NCBI RefSeq assembly: GCF_017305915.1
Contig: NZ_JAFKJN010000037.1
Coordinates: 1-64,000, forward strand
Length of the DNA stretch: 64,000 nucleotides
Source: Reyranella sp.
GTDB taxonomy: Bacteria > Pseudomonadota > Alphaproteobacteria > Reyranellales > Reyranellaceae
Direction: 5' to 3'
Part shown: one piece after another, positions 31,091 to 38,990 of the stretch
How the letters are laid out: every line of letters starts with the position of its first letter
Numbering within the stretch: position 1 is the stretch's first letter
Notes under the pieces: generated by a model
Database searches by the model: none
What the model was told of the DNA's origin: nothing
What the model saw: only the letters and a program-made list of their open reading frames with translations
Program-made: the position numbers and the translations under genes

Positions 31091-31291
31091 ATGCAACGCC
31101 TCGCGACCGTCGTAACCCCGGCTGCCGGCCTGCTGGCGGTGGTCGCCGCACCGGCGCCGGCGCAGGTCGGCCCTTACGACGAGGTCTATGAGCGCAACGT
31201 CGGCAAGGGCCCGGCGCTCAAGTTCGCGCACGACATCGACGCGCTGTGGTACCGCGGCGGCGCGCTGTCCCCGCTGCCGATGCAATGGTGA
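31091..31291 (+). CDS. Small exported protein (66 aa)
   Basis: A 66-residue protein with a signal peptide (TVVTPAAGLLAVVAAPAPAQ, cleavage near residue 25) and a short mature part (VGPYDEVYERNVGKGPALKF...). GGGGAG lies 6 bp before the ATG. Its stop overlaps the start of the next lipoprotein gene by 7 bp, indicating a two-gene operon. No family recognised. Confidence 0.55.
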   Translation: MQRLATVVTPAAGLLAVVAAPAPAQVGPYDEVYERNVGKGPALKFAHDIDALWYRGGALSPLPMQW

Positions 31292-31761
31292 ACGCGATGC
31301 GTGGCGCACGGGCGATCCTGGCGGCGCTGGCGCTGGCGGCTTGCAGCAGCGACGTGCCGCTGGCGCCGCGCGATCTCGATGAGGCCGCCAAGCGCTTCGA
31401 TCCGCCGCCGCCGGGACTCGCGGCGCTCTATGTCGTGCGCGAGGGCACCTTCGTGTCGGCGCCGGTGACGCTGCTGGTCGACCGGCGGCGGGTCGGGCTG
31501 CTGGGCTACGACACCTACTCCCGGCTCGAGCTGCCGCCCGGCGGCCACGCCGTGCGCGTGCAGGACCTCGATAGCGGCCAGCAGCTTGCGGTGACCAACG
31601 TTCAGCTCGCGGTCGGCGACATCCGCTTCGTGTCGGTCGGCACTGCCGCGCTCGACTCGCCGCTCACCAACACCATCACCGAGATGAACGCCCGCGAGCT
31701 GCCGGGGACGCAGGGCCGTACCGCGGTGGCCGGCAAACGGCTGGTAGCGCGGGGCCGCTGA
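31285..31761 (+). CDS. Lipoprotein with DUF2846-like domain
   Basis: A 158-residue predicted lipoprotein. After MRGARAILAALALAAC the lipobox L-A-A-C places lipid attachment at about residue 20. The mature domain (about 45-140) shows the alternating strands of DUF2846-type proteins: ALYVVREGTFVSAPVTLLVD, then LELPPGGHAVRV. The start may be ATG 31285 or the ATG four codons later, directly before the signal. It is likely anchored in the envelope; role unknown. Confidence 0.65.
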   Translation: MVNAMRGARAILAALALAACSSDVPLAPRDLDEAAKRFDPPPPGLAALYVVREGTFVSAPVTLLVDRRRVGLLGYDTYSRLELPPGGHAVRVQDLDSGQQLAVTNVQLAVGDIRFVSVGTAALDSPLTNTITEMNARELPGTQGRTAVAGKRLVARGR

Positions 31762-31765
31762 GCGG

Positions 31766-32177
31766 TCAGAATCGCTTGAAGATCGGGAAGCGCGACCGGC
31801 GCACTGCCGGCGAATCGTTGAACAGCACCAGGAAGAGCTGCTGCTGCTGCTGGCCGACCCGCGGGTCCTCCGGCCTGGTGGCCGGTGTCGTCGCGGTCGC
31901 CTGCGACAGTGCCTGGTCGTTGCGGCAATAGACGCCGAGAGAGCGGGGCGCGGCCGGTTGGCCTGCATCACCGGCAACAGGCGGCGCTGCATCTCTTGCT
32001 GCTTCAGTTGCGGAAACGGATTGCCGTCGACGATGACGCGGAAAGTCCTGCCGTTGGTGGCGGCATAGAACGCGCTGAAGTCATATTGCGGCGCATAGTC
32101 CGTGCCGCCGATCATCGGCGACGTCGAGACGCGCAAGCCGCGAGCAGCATCGCGGCCAGCAGGACAGGCGCGCGCAT
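31766..32177 (-). pseudogene. Decayed lipoprotein gene (frameshifts and internal loss)
   Basis: Coding fragments of one small lipoprotein lie in all three minus-strand frames. Segment 1 (from ATG 32177) gives MRAPVLLAAMLLAAC with a lipobox and stops soon after. Segment 2 (near 32120-31950) gives MIGGTDYAPQYDFSAFYAAT then FRVIVDGNPFPQLKQQEMQR. Segment 3 (31945-31766) gives GVYCRNDQALSQAT then LFLVLFNDSPAVRRSRFPIF and a stop. The order matches an envelope protein family remembered with a F-x-V-x-V-x-G-N-P-F strand and a later Y-C-R-x-D-x-A-L strand, but the roughly 50 residues between these are missing. No single frame is open. Confidence 0.65.
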
Positions 32178-32197
32178 AGCGCTCACGCTCAAGGTGT

Positions 32198-32395
32198 TCA
32201 GGTGGTGGCTCCGCGCGGCGTACGGTCGCGCTTGGCGCCCTTGAGGTCGGCGTTCTGGCTGCCGGGCAGCGCCGCGTCGTTCTTCTTGCGCTCGTCCTTG
32301 CGCTTGTCGTCGCGCTGCGGCGGGTCGGCGTGGGCGCCGGGATTGAGCCGCTCGTAATCGTGATGGTCGTTGGGTCGGTCGACAGGTCGAGGCAT
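32198..32395 (-). CDS. Hypothetical hydrophilic protein (65 aa)
   Basis: A 65-residue, highly charged protein (MPRPVDRPNDHHDYERLNPG then ADPPQRDDKRKDERKKND), likely disordered. GGGAGG with a 6-base spacer precedes the ATG, which supports real translation. It is divergent from the cupin gene. Longer frames on this strand are shadows of the cupin gene. Confidence 0.55.
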   Translation of the reverse strand: MPRPVDRPNDHHDYERLNPGAHADPPQRDDKRKDERKKNDAALPGSQNADLKGAKRDRTPRGATT

Positions 32396-32452
32396 CGGGT
32401 CCTCCCTGATGGTCTCTTCGTCAACGGCCGCGATCATGCGATTGTTGCCGCC

Positions 32453-32974
32453 ATGCCCTCCACCAAGCCGCAACTCTACCGCTTCGAGGACGACGGCCAG
32501 ACGCCCAACAACCCGCGCCTGCCGTTGCTGCTCTACCGCGGTGTCGTCGAAAACGGCGGCCGCGATCCCGCCGCAGCCTACGAGACGATGTTCGAAGGCC
32601 ACGGCTGGGGCGATTCCTGGCGCAACGGCATCTTTCCGTTCCTGCACTTCCATGCCGCCGCACACGAAGTGCTGGGCATCGCTCGCGGCTCCGCACAGGT
32701 GCAGTTCGGCGGCGACAACGGACAGACGCTGCAGGTCGAAGCCGGCGATGTCGTCGTGCTGCCCGCCGGCACCGGCCATCGCCGTATTTCGGCCAGCCCC
32801 GACCTGCTGGTGGTCGGGGCCTACCCGGCCGGCAGCGACTACGGCCAGCACCGTCCCGGGCAGATCGACCTTCGGCAGGCACAGGTGCGGATCGCCAGCG
32901 TGCCGCTGCCGGACCAGGATCCGGTCTACGGCCAGGACGGGCCGCTGATTGAGGCGTGGCATCCGCATCGCTAA
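32453..32974 (+). CDS. Cupin-domain protein
   Basis: A 173-residue single-domain cupin. The metal-site motif appears as HFHAAAHEVLGIARG (about 65-79) with the second motif GDVVVLPAGTGHRRIS (about 101-116), so both histidine-bearing strands are present. The size and the YETMFEGHGW segment resemble YjlB-like cupins. Probably cytoplasmic; reaction unknown. The ATG at 32453 matches the family start (MPSTKPQLYRFEDDGQ). Converges with the TPR-like gene, overlapping by 4 bp. Confidence 0.8.
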   Translation: MPSTKPQLYRFEDDGQTPNNPRLPLLLYRGVVENGGRDPAAAYETMFEGHGWGDSWRNGIFPFLHFHAAAHEVLGIARGSAQVQFGGDNGQTLQVEAGDVVVLPAGTGHRRISASPDLLVVGAYPAGSDYGQHRPGQIDLRQAQVRIASVPLPDQDPVYGQDGPLIEAWHPHR

Positions 32975-33759
32975 TTCGGGCTGCTCGGCTGGGCGGCGCC
33001 GCGGGCGCGGGCGAGCTCGCCGCGGGCGCGGCGGATCGACGGGTTCTGGATGTCGATGCGCTCGGCCTCGTTGAGGGCGCTGTCGGCGGCGGCGAAGTCG
33101 CGCCGCGCCACCGCCTCGCGCATGCGGGTCAGCGCCTGGGCGATGCGGGCCTCGCGACGCGACGTCTTCTCCTGCGATTGCTGGAGCGCGGTGCGCAGCG
33201 TGGCGATCTCCGGCGCGTCGGGCTTCAACCGGCTCGCCTCGGCGAGAGCGGCTTCCGCCGCCGGCGCATCGTCGTGCTCGATCGCCAGCTGCGCCCGCTT
33301 GATCTGGCTGGCATGGCCGCCCTCCGGAGTGCGCAGCTGCTCGATGTCGCGCCGCGCCTCCTCGAGCTCGGGCAGGTCGGGCACCACCTTCTTGGCCTTC
33401 CCCAGCGTCGCCTCGGCCGCATTGAAGTTGCCGGCCGCCGCCTGGCGGCGTGCCTCGCCGATCAGGTCGACCGCCTCGTCGCGGCGCAGTCCACTGACTG
33501 TCGGCGTGAGGTCGTCATCCGGATCGGCCAGAGCCGACGAGGTCTGGGCCGACGAAGTCTGGGCCGATGAACTCTGACCCGGCCCGGGCTGCTGCGCCTG
33601 GGCGCTGCGGCGCGGTGCATTGCTGTCGGGATTGGCGGTCGAGCGCGGATTGGAATGCGAGAAGGCGATCACGCCCACGGCCAGGAGGATGACGGCGACG
33701 GCCAGGGCCCCGTAGCGGATCTGTCGTTTGCGGGTCTCGCTGAGCTCGCGGTAGCGCAC
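32971..33759 (-). CDS. Membrane-anchored TPR-like protein
   Basis: A 262-residue protein with one N-terminal membrane helix (about 15-32, ALAVAVILLAVGVIAFS), a Ser/Gln/Pro-rich linker with repeats of SSAQTSSAQTSSA, and a C-terminal helical part with TPR-like units (AGNFNAAEATLGKAKKVV, HDDAPAAEAALAEASRL, RRDFAAADSALNEAERI). A GTG at 33759 preceded by GGAGGG at 6 bp is the likely start; an upstream ATG is less well placed. Such proteins often act as envelope scaffolds. Divergent from ku. Confidence 0.65.
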   Translation of the reverse strand: MRYRELSETRKRQIRYGALAVAVILLAVGVIAFSHSNPRSTANPDSNAPRRSAQAQQPGPGQSSSAQTSSAQTSSALADPDDDLTPTVSGLRRDEAVDLIGEARRQAAAGNFNAAEATLGKAKKVVPDLPELEEARRDIEQLRTPEGGHASQIKRAQLAIEHDDAPAAEAALAEASRLKPDAPEIATLRTALQQSQEKTSRREARIAQALTRMREAVARRDFAAADSALNEAERIDIQNPSIRRARGELARARGAAQPSSPN

Positions 33760-33938
33760 GCGGTCCCTCCAGTCATCCGGATGTGCAAACGCAATCGGTC
33801 TCGACGGGTTCCCCGAATGCTGCACCAAGGGCTTGCGAGGGCGAAACGAGAACGACCGCATCATCTGGATTGATTTGCATCGGCGGCAACAAATCGGCAC
33901 GAAGGGTGTTGAATCGGCCGCCTAAGAGAGGGTTTTTC

Positions 33939-34808
33939 ATGCCGGCGCGTCCATCCTGGGAAGGCCATTTGCGGCTGTCGCTCGTCACCTGTCCGGTGTC
34001 GCTCTATCCCGCGACCAGCGAAGCCGAGACCATCCGCTTCAACCTGATCAACCCGCAGACCAACAACCGCATCAAGATGAAGACCGTCGACGCCGGCACC
34101 GGCGAGGAGGTCTCGCGCGGCGAGCTGGTCAAGGGCTACCAGGTCGCCAAGGACGAGTACGTCCTCCTGAGCAAGGACGATTTCGAATCGGTGAAGCTCG
34201 AATCGACGCGCATCATCGACATCGAGAAGTTCGTGCCGCGCGACGGCATTGACCGGTTGTACTGGGACACGCCCTACCACCTGGTGCCCTCGGGCAAGAC
34301 CGGCATCGAGGCCTTCGCGGTGATCCGCGAGGCGATGAAACAGAAGCGCATGATCGCCATCGGCCGGCTGGTGATGAGCACGCGCGAGCGGATCTGCGCC
34401 ATCGAGATCGAGGATGACGGGTTGCTCCTGACCACGCTCCGCACGGCCGAGGAAGTGCGCGCGCTGACCGATCTGTCGGCGCCGTCGCTGCCCAAGCCCG
34501 ACGCGCAGATGCTGGCGATCGCCGAGAAGATCGTCGACCAGCAGACCGGCAAGTTCGACCCGGCGGAGTTCGTCGACCGCTACGAGGACGCGCTGCGCGC
34601 CCTGATCGAGGACAAGCGCAAGGGCCGGGTCATCAAGCCGGCCAAGGCGGCCAACGATGACGGCAAGGTGGTCGACCTGATGGCGGCGCTGCGCAACAGC
34701 CTGAAGGGCGGCGCCGGCGCGCGCGACCGCGCCGAGAGCGTTGCCGCCACGGCCCGCCGCGCCCCAGCCAAGAGCAAGAAGAAGCCGGCTCGCCGCAGCG
34801 CCGCCTGA
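33939..34808 (+). CDS. ku: Non-homologous end-joining protein Ku
   Basis: A 289-residue bacterial Ku. It begins MPARPSWEGHLRLSLVTCPV, the family signature for the ring-forming beta-barrel core (about 10-220), and ends with a Lys/Ala/Arg-rich tail (AKSKKKPARRSAA) typical of DNA-contacting or ligase-contacting extensions. It binds double-strand ends as a homodimer and recruits LigD. No ligD is in this window. ATG at 33939 with a GAGAGG site upstream. Confidence 0.95.
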   Translation: MPARPSWEGHLRLSLVTCPVSLYPATSEAETIRFNLINPQTNNRIKMKTVDAGTGEEVSRGELVKGYQVAKDEYVLLSKDDFESVKLESTRIIDIEKFVPRDGIDRLYWDTPYHLVPSGKTGIEAFAVIREAMKQKRMIAIGRLVMSTRERICAIEIEDDGLLLTTLRTAEEVRALTDLSAPSLPKPDAQMLAIAEKIVDQQTGKFDPAEFVDRYEDALRALIEDKRKGRVIKPAKAANDDGKVVDLMAALRNSLKGGAGARDRAESVAATARRAPAKSKKKPARRSAA

Positions 34809-34930
34809 CGGCGGCGCGCGTTGCGACATTCGCGCGCACCCGGAGAGTTCCGGCAACTTGTAGCCCTTGGCAGCGAGCCGCTGACCGCCAGCCTGCTGCC
34901 GCCGACAGCCCACTACCGCACGGCGTCGTT

Positions 34931-35383
34931 CTACTGATCGAGGAAGCCGAAGCGCGCGTCGATCAAGCAGCCCTGGCTGTCGCGGCAGATCAGCAGCTCC
35001 TCCGGCCGCTTGGTCGGATCGCGACGCTGGCAGGTCAGGAAATCGTCGTTGCCCTTGGCGATCTGCTTCTGCGCCAGCGTGCGTTCCCGCCGGCCCTGGT
35101 CGCGTGACGTGAAAATCTGGCGGGTGAGATAGTCCCACAGCCGCTTGTCCCGCACCTTGGCCGCCTCGAGCTGCTCGGCGACGTCCTTGCATTCGCGCCG
35201 GGTCGAGTTGGCGCATTGCTCCTTTAGGAACAGCTCCAGCGAGCGCATGCGCGCTTCCGACACGCCGGCACAGTAGCTCGCCAGCCGCTCCTGCTCGGTC
35301 AGGAACCCGACCCCCTGCGCCCCCGCGACCGCCGCCCCCAGCGCCAGCCCGAGGCCCGCCATCGTCAACCACACCCACCGCAT
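34931..35383 (-). CDS. Exported hypothetical protein, cysteine-containing
   Basis: A 150-residue protein with a signal peptide (MRWVWLTMAGLGLALGAAVAGAQ, cleavage near residue 22). The mature part is helical and charged with several Cys (C38, C57, C65 and near the C-terminus in CQRRD, CRDSQGC), probably disulfide-bonded in the periplasm. It lies 122 bp from the convergent ku gene. The 34809-34930 gap holds no recognisable signal. No family recognised. Confidence 0.6.
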   Translation of the reverse strand: MRWVWLTMAGLGLALGAAVAGAQGVGFLTEQERLASYCAGVSEARMRSLELFLKEQCANSTRRECKDVAEQLEAAKVRDKRLWDYLTRQIFTSRDQGRRERTLAQKQIAKGNDDFLTCQRRDPTKRPEELLICRDSQGCLIDARFGFLDQ

Positions 35384-35830
35384 GCCCCATTTCTAACGGC
35401 CACCCGCCCGTATCCGCAACGGGCCGAGGACGGCCTCGGGTGCATCCTGGGTGTAGGGCTCGTACGATCGCGTCAACGCCCCCGGCCCCGAAGCTGGCAA
35501 TGCCGCGAACCAGCAAAAGTTGTGGGCACCGTTTCGGTACACTTGGCCAATAACGGAGAAAACGGCGAAAACCGAGGGGCCTGACGGATCTCGAACGACC
35601 GGGCTCATCTGCCTGCACGCCTCCTTCGACTCGGACGGAGGCACCATAAGCACGATCTCCTGCACCGCCTAATATGGGCAATGGCCGGCGAATTTCGCCG
35701 CCAAACACGGCACGCGAATCGCGTTCCATTGCCCATATTGGACGAGCGGCAGGTCGAGTTACCCACAAGGAGGAACGGCCGGACTTTCGTCCGGCCGCGC
35801 GAGGTGAGGAGAGGAGACGGTCGCGATGAA
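35384..35830. other. Non-coding stretch with inverted repeats
   Basis: This 447-bp stretch contains no convincing gene. A 90-codon minus frame with a GTG start (35393-35665) lacks a ribosome site and family features. Structural marks are a perfect 14-bp inverted repeat (35671-35684 and 35726-35739) and a 9-bp hairpin CGGCCGGAC/GTCCGGCCG (35776-35797) downstream of the OmpA-type stop that may act as its terminator, though no T-run follows. Confidence 0.5.
35671..35739. repeat. Perfect 14-bp inverted repeat with 41-bp spacer
   Basis: AATATGGGCAATGG (35671-35684) and CCATTGCCCATATT (35726-35739) are exact complements. The spacer is itself partly palindromic (GGCGAATTTCGCC). AT content is higher than the surroundings. 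It could be a large hairpin, a pair of operators or the trace of a mobile element. Confidence 0.7.
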
Positions 35831-36808
35831 TTACTGGATGACGATCTCGACGCGGCGGTTCTGCGGCTCGCGCACGCCGTCGGCGGTCTGCACCAGCGGC
35901 TGGCTCTCGCCCTTGCCGACCACCGAGATCGCCGTCGCCGGCACGCCGTCCCGGACGAGCGCGTCCTTGACCGTGTTGGCGCGGCGCAGCGACAGCGCCA
36001 TGTTGTAGTTGTCGGGGCCCGACTTGTCGGCGTGACCGGTGGCTATCACGCGCGCGCTGCCGCGCTGCTGGTAGGCCTGTGCGACCTGCTGCAGCGTCTG
36101 GTGCGCCTGCGGCGAGAGATCCGAGCGATCCCAATCGAAGAACACCATGAAGGACGGCGCGGCGGCGGGCGCCGGAGCCGGCGGCGGCGCGGCGGGCGCG
36201 GCCTCGGGCTGGCCGAACTTGTAGGTCAGGCCCAGCATCACCGAGAAGTTGTTGTTGTTGTACTGGCCGGGATTGGTGGTGCCGTAGTAGCGGCCGTCGA
36301 GATCGAGGCGCCAGCCCGGCGCCATGTTGTAGCCGATGCCGACGATGCCCTGGTAGGCGAACTGGGTGCTGCACATGGTGCAGCCCGACGAGATCGACGG
36401 ATCGACGAAGGCGATGCCGGCGCCCGCGCCGACATACGGCGTGATGACGGCGCCCGGGAAGAAGTCGTAGAGCGCATTGGCCATCACCGAGACCTGGTTG
36501 ATGGTGCCGTAACGGTTGGCGAACGTGCCGTTGGAATAGGCGACCGTGCCGGTGCCGTTGTTCTGGCGATACATGCCTTCCAACTCGATGCGCGGGCCGA
36601 CGAAGTCGTAGCCGACCTTGCCGCCGGCGGCCCAGCCGGTGTTCATCGAGTAGCTGTTGTTGTTGAGCAGCCAGTTCAGGCCGCCCTCCGCGCCGATGTA
36701 GAAGCCGGGATAGGTCGGATAAGCGGACTGGCCGAACAACGACTGCGCGTTGGCAGCGGCGATCGGCAGAGCCACGAGCGCGACCGCGCCCAACAGAACA
36801 TTCTTCAT
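35831..36808 (-). CDS. OmpA-family outer membrane protein
   Basis: A 325-residue protein with a signal peptide (MKNVLLGAVALVALPIAAAN, cleavage near residue 21), an N-terminal eight-strand-type beta-barrel (about 30-205, opening GFYIGAEGGLNWLL and closing SVMLGLTYKFG), a Pro/Ala hinge (APAAPPPAPAPAAAP), and an OmpA C-terminal peptidoglycan-binding domain (about 220-325, FFDWDRSDLSPQAHQTLQQV, then the NxxLSxxRA-like NMALSLRRANTVKDALV). It links outer membrane and cell wall. The ATG at 36808 has a GAGGAAG site. Divergent from another barrel gene. Confidence 0.9.
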   Translation of the reverse strand: MKNVLLGAVALVALPIAAANAQSLFGQSAYPTYPGFYIGAEGGLNWLLNNNSYSMNTGWAAGGKVGYDFVGPRIELEGMYRQNNGTGTVAYSNGTFANRYGTINQVSVMANALYDFFPGAVITPYVGAGAGIAFVDPSISSGCTMCSTQFAYQGIVGIGYNMAPGWRLDLDGRYYGTTNPGQYNNNNFSVMLGLTYKFGQPEAAPAAPPPAPAPAAAPSFMVFFDWDRSDLSPQAHQTLQQVAQAYQQRGSARVIATGHADKSGPDNYNMALSLRRANTVKDALVRDGVPATAISVVGKGESQPLVQTADGVREPQNRRVEIVIQ

Positions 36809-36888
36809 ATGCGGTACTTCCTCACGAGGTTGACGCAACCAGGTTACGCAACTTCCCAACGCCACCTCTCCGCCTCCGTTGCCCTATC

Positions 36889-36915
36889 CGTCACACTGCA
36901 GCCCATACTGTGACG
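36889..36915. promoter_or_regulatory. Dyad between two divergent outer-membrane genes
   Basis: CGTCACA and TGTGACG (7-bp perfect arms, 13-bp spacer) lie about midway in the 175-bp gap between the OmpA-type gene and the beta-barrel gene. The position suits an operator shared by both promoters. The binding protein is unknown. Confidence 0.5.
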
Positions 36916-36983
36916 CACACGCCACACATCGTGCTTTTGCTGTGGCGACTTCGGTGCGACTGTGCGGAAAAAGGGGAGAAGTG

Positions 36984-37775
36984 ATGACGCGCCTGCTGGG
37001 GCTGTGCGCATTGATATTCGCAGGGCTTCTGCCGATGTCCGTAATGGCACAAGGTCCGAATTGGGATGGCTACTATCTCGGCGCGAGCCTCGGCGCGCGC
37101 TTCGCGTCGAACGACTGGGTCACCAGCCGCGCCTGTCCCAACGTGGCGGTCTGCAGCGGCGGCATCCCGGGGCCCGACTTCGCGCAGACGTTCAACAGCA
37201 CGAGTGCGCGCATTGCCGCGTTCGGCGGCCGCAACTGGATGTTGGGCTCGACCTGGCTCGCCGGGCTGGAAGCGGAGATCGGTTGGGCCGACAACCGCAA
37301 CACCAACAGCCCGATTCCCGGCACGACGCTGAGCGGCGGCATCGTGCCCTCGATCACCAACGGCGATACGGCGTCGGTCGACCTGTCGTGGGATGCGAGC
37401 GTCCGCGCCCGCATCGGCGCGCTTGTGCAGCCCAACACGCTACTGTTCGCGACGGCGGGCCTCGCGCTGCAGCGCGTCGACATGACGGCGACCTGCAACA
37501 ACAACGGCGCCACCACCTACTGCACCTCGCCACCCGGCGCGCCGCACTACGAGGTGCAGAGCCTGGTCCTGCCCGGCTGGACGATCGGGGCCGGGCTCGA
37601 GCACCTGCTGGCGCCCAACTGGCTGGTGCGGCTGGAGGACCGCTATGCCGACTTCGGCCAGGCAAACCCGACCTTCTTCACCTACAACTTCGGCAATGGC
37701 GGCGACGACCGGGTCTACGCCCACGTCTATGTCCGGACCCACACGGCCAGCCTCGGGGTGGCCTATAAGTTTTGA
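36984..37775 (+). CDS. Outer membrane beta-barrel protein (Omp25/porin-like family)
   Basis: A 263-residue barrel protein. A signal peptide (MTRLLGLCALIFAGLLPMSV, cleavage after AMA/AQ near 22) precedes the typical first strand NWDGYYLGASLGARF, repeated amphipathic strands, a segment WLAGLEAEIGWAD and the closing strand SLGVAYKF with terminal Phe. This fits the small outer-membrane protein family common in Rhizobiales. GGGGAGAAG precedes the ATG. It may contribute to envelope stability; no substrate can be inferred. Confidence 0.82.
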   Translation: MTRLLGLCALIFAGLLPMSVMAQGPNWDGYYLGASLGARFASNDWVTSRACPNVAVCSGGIPGPDFAQTFNSTSARIAAFGGRNWMLGSTWLAGLEAEIGWADNRNTNSPIPGTTLSGGIVPSITNGDTASVDLSWDASVRARIGALVQPNTLLFATAGLALQRVDMTATCNNNGATTYCTSPPGAPHYEVQSLVLPGWTIGAGLEHLLAPNWLVRLEDRYADFGQANPTFFTYNFGNGGDDRVYAHVYVRTHTASLGVAYKF

Positions 37776-37869
37776 CGGTCGGGCTTCCCTGGTGTGAATT
37801 TTCAGTTTCGGACCATAAATATTGTGGCTGGACCGCCACAATCGCGCTACCCTTCGTTCGGTAGCTGAA

Positions 37870-38001
37870 GGAGGTGCATATCCGTCCGAGGATCATGGTC
37901 CCCGACGGAGTCCAGATCACCGGTGGTTTCCACCGCGTGCCCTGTCAGCTTCACCTCCCGGCTGCCGATCGCCCACGCCTCCGCCTTGCGGAGGCGTTTT
38001 T
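37870..38001 (+). ncRNA. Candidate structured leader or small RNA upstream of phoH
   Basis: A compact structure can be drawn by eye. GGAGGTG (37870-37876) pairs with CACCTCC (37952-37958), enclosing hairpin TCCGTC/GACGGA (37881-37909) and hairpin CGGTGG-TTT-CCACCG (37921-37935). After a short single-stranded region comes a perfect terminator. The layout, a three-way junction followed by a terminator directly before a gene, resembles a riboswitch or attenuator, or a free small RNA. No known class was recognised. Confidence 0.5.
37976..38001 (+). terminator. Intrinsic terminator directly before phoH
   Basis: An 8-bp stem CGCCTCCG/CGGAGGCG with a 5-base loop and five T residues, ending 24 bp before the phoH ATG. 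Transcripts entering from upstream would stop here unless the structure is prevented. Confidence 0.8.
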
Positions 38002-38025
38002 GTTTCCAGACACCGGAGTTCGAAT

Positions 38026-38751
38026 ATGGCCAAACGCGCTGCCCGCCGCGCCAAGCTGCATGCCATCGACAACGACCGTATTCACAGCCTGGTGTTCGAC
38101 CAAAAGCCGGCGAACGACCGGGACCAGAGCTATATCCGCAAGGTCCGACCGCGCTCCGATAATCAGCGCCTGCTGATGGAGGCGATCGAGAGCAAGCCGC
38201 TCACCATCGCGGTCGGCCCCGCCGGCACCGGCAAGACCTACCTCGCGATCTCGGCCGCCGTGGAAGCGCTGGAGGCCGGCACGGTCTCCCGCATCCTGCT
38301 GAGCCGGCCGGCGGTCGAGGCCGGCGAGAACCTGGGCTTCCTGCCCGGCGACATGCGCGAGAAGCTCGACCCCTACCTGCGGCCGCTGTGGGACGCCCTG
38401 AACGACCGGCTGGGCGCCAAGCGCCTGCGCCAGAACCTCGACGACGGCACCATCGAGATCGCCCCGGTTGCATTCATGCGCGGCCGCACGCTCAACAACA
38501 GCTTCGTGCTGATCGACGAGGCGCAGAACTGCACCTACGGCCAGCTCAAGATGCTGCTGACCCGGCTGGGCTGGCATTCGACCATGGTGATGACCGGCGA
38601 CCCCGACCAGACCGACCTGCTGCCCGAACTGTCGGGCCTGGGCGCCATCGCCCAGCGGCTCGAGAACTTCGAGGATATCGCAGTCGTGCGGCTGGCGGAC
38701 AAGGACGTGGTGCGCCATCCCCTGGTCGGCCGGATGTTGTCCGTACTCTAA
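38026..38751 (+). CDS. PhoH-family ATPase
   Basis: A 241-residue PhoH-like P-loop ATPase consisting of the core only. Walker A is GPAGTGKT (about 65-72), Walker B is VLIDEAQN (about 163-170), and the sensor region VMTGDPDQTDLL follows. It lacks the N-terminal part seen in the longer PhoH of ybeY operons, so it corresponds to the short PhoH type. Probably an RNA-related ATPase in the cytoplasm. It is preceded by a terminated structured leader. Confidence 0.88.
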   Translation: MAKRAARRAKLHAIDNDRIHSLVFDQKPANDRDQSYIRKVRPRSDNQRLLMEAIESKPLTIAVGPAGTGKTYLAISAAVEALEAGTVSRILLSRPAVEAGENLGFLPGDMREKLDPYLRPLWDALNDRLGAKRLRQNLDDGTIEIAPVAFMRGRTLNNSFVLIDEAQNCTYGQLKMLLTRLGWHSTMVMTGDPDQTDLLPELSGLGAIAQRLENFEDIAVVRLADKDVVRHPLVGRMLSVL

Positions 38752-38880
38752 CAATCCCCGGGTTTATCCACAGATCGATATGTTCCACCCAATCGGATCA
38801 AATGCGGAACATTTCGCTTTGCACGCTCTAAGTGAGAGCTATTCGCAACGGTAATAACGCAATATAAACAATGGACTAAC

Positions 38881-38910
38881 AGCGGGGTGGCAGGCGACTG
38901 CCACCCCGCT
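38881..38910. terminator. Strong hairpin downstream of phoH
   Basis: A 13-bp perfect stem AGCGGGGTGGCAG/CTGCCACCCCGCT with a GCGA tetraloop, 130 bp after the phoH stop. No T-run follows on either strand, so it may act as an mRNA-stabilising or processing hairpin rather than a classic terminator. The rest of the 38752-38990 gap is AT-richer and includes TTATCCACAGATC and ATTTCCCCACA-like stretches; nothing else was recognised. Confidence 0.5.
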
Positions 38911-38990
38911 TACATTGAGTCAATACAGTGACGCGCCTGGAGCAGCGGGCGCCCTGATGTCTTTCTCACAGATTTCCCCACATACGCGCC

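Noticed and set aside
35393..35665. A 90-codon minus-strand frame with a GTG start in the long gap
   Set aside because: No ribosome site, no recognisable domain, and composition not clearly coding; kept only as part of the gap description.
38752..38990. Replication origin suggested by TTATCCACAG-like sequence after phoH
   Set aside because: Only one DnaA-like match is visible and no dnaA, parAB or other origin genes are near.
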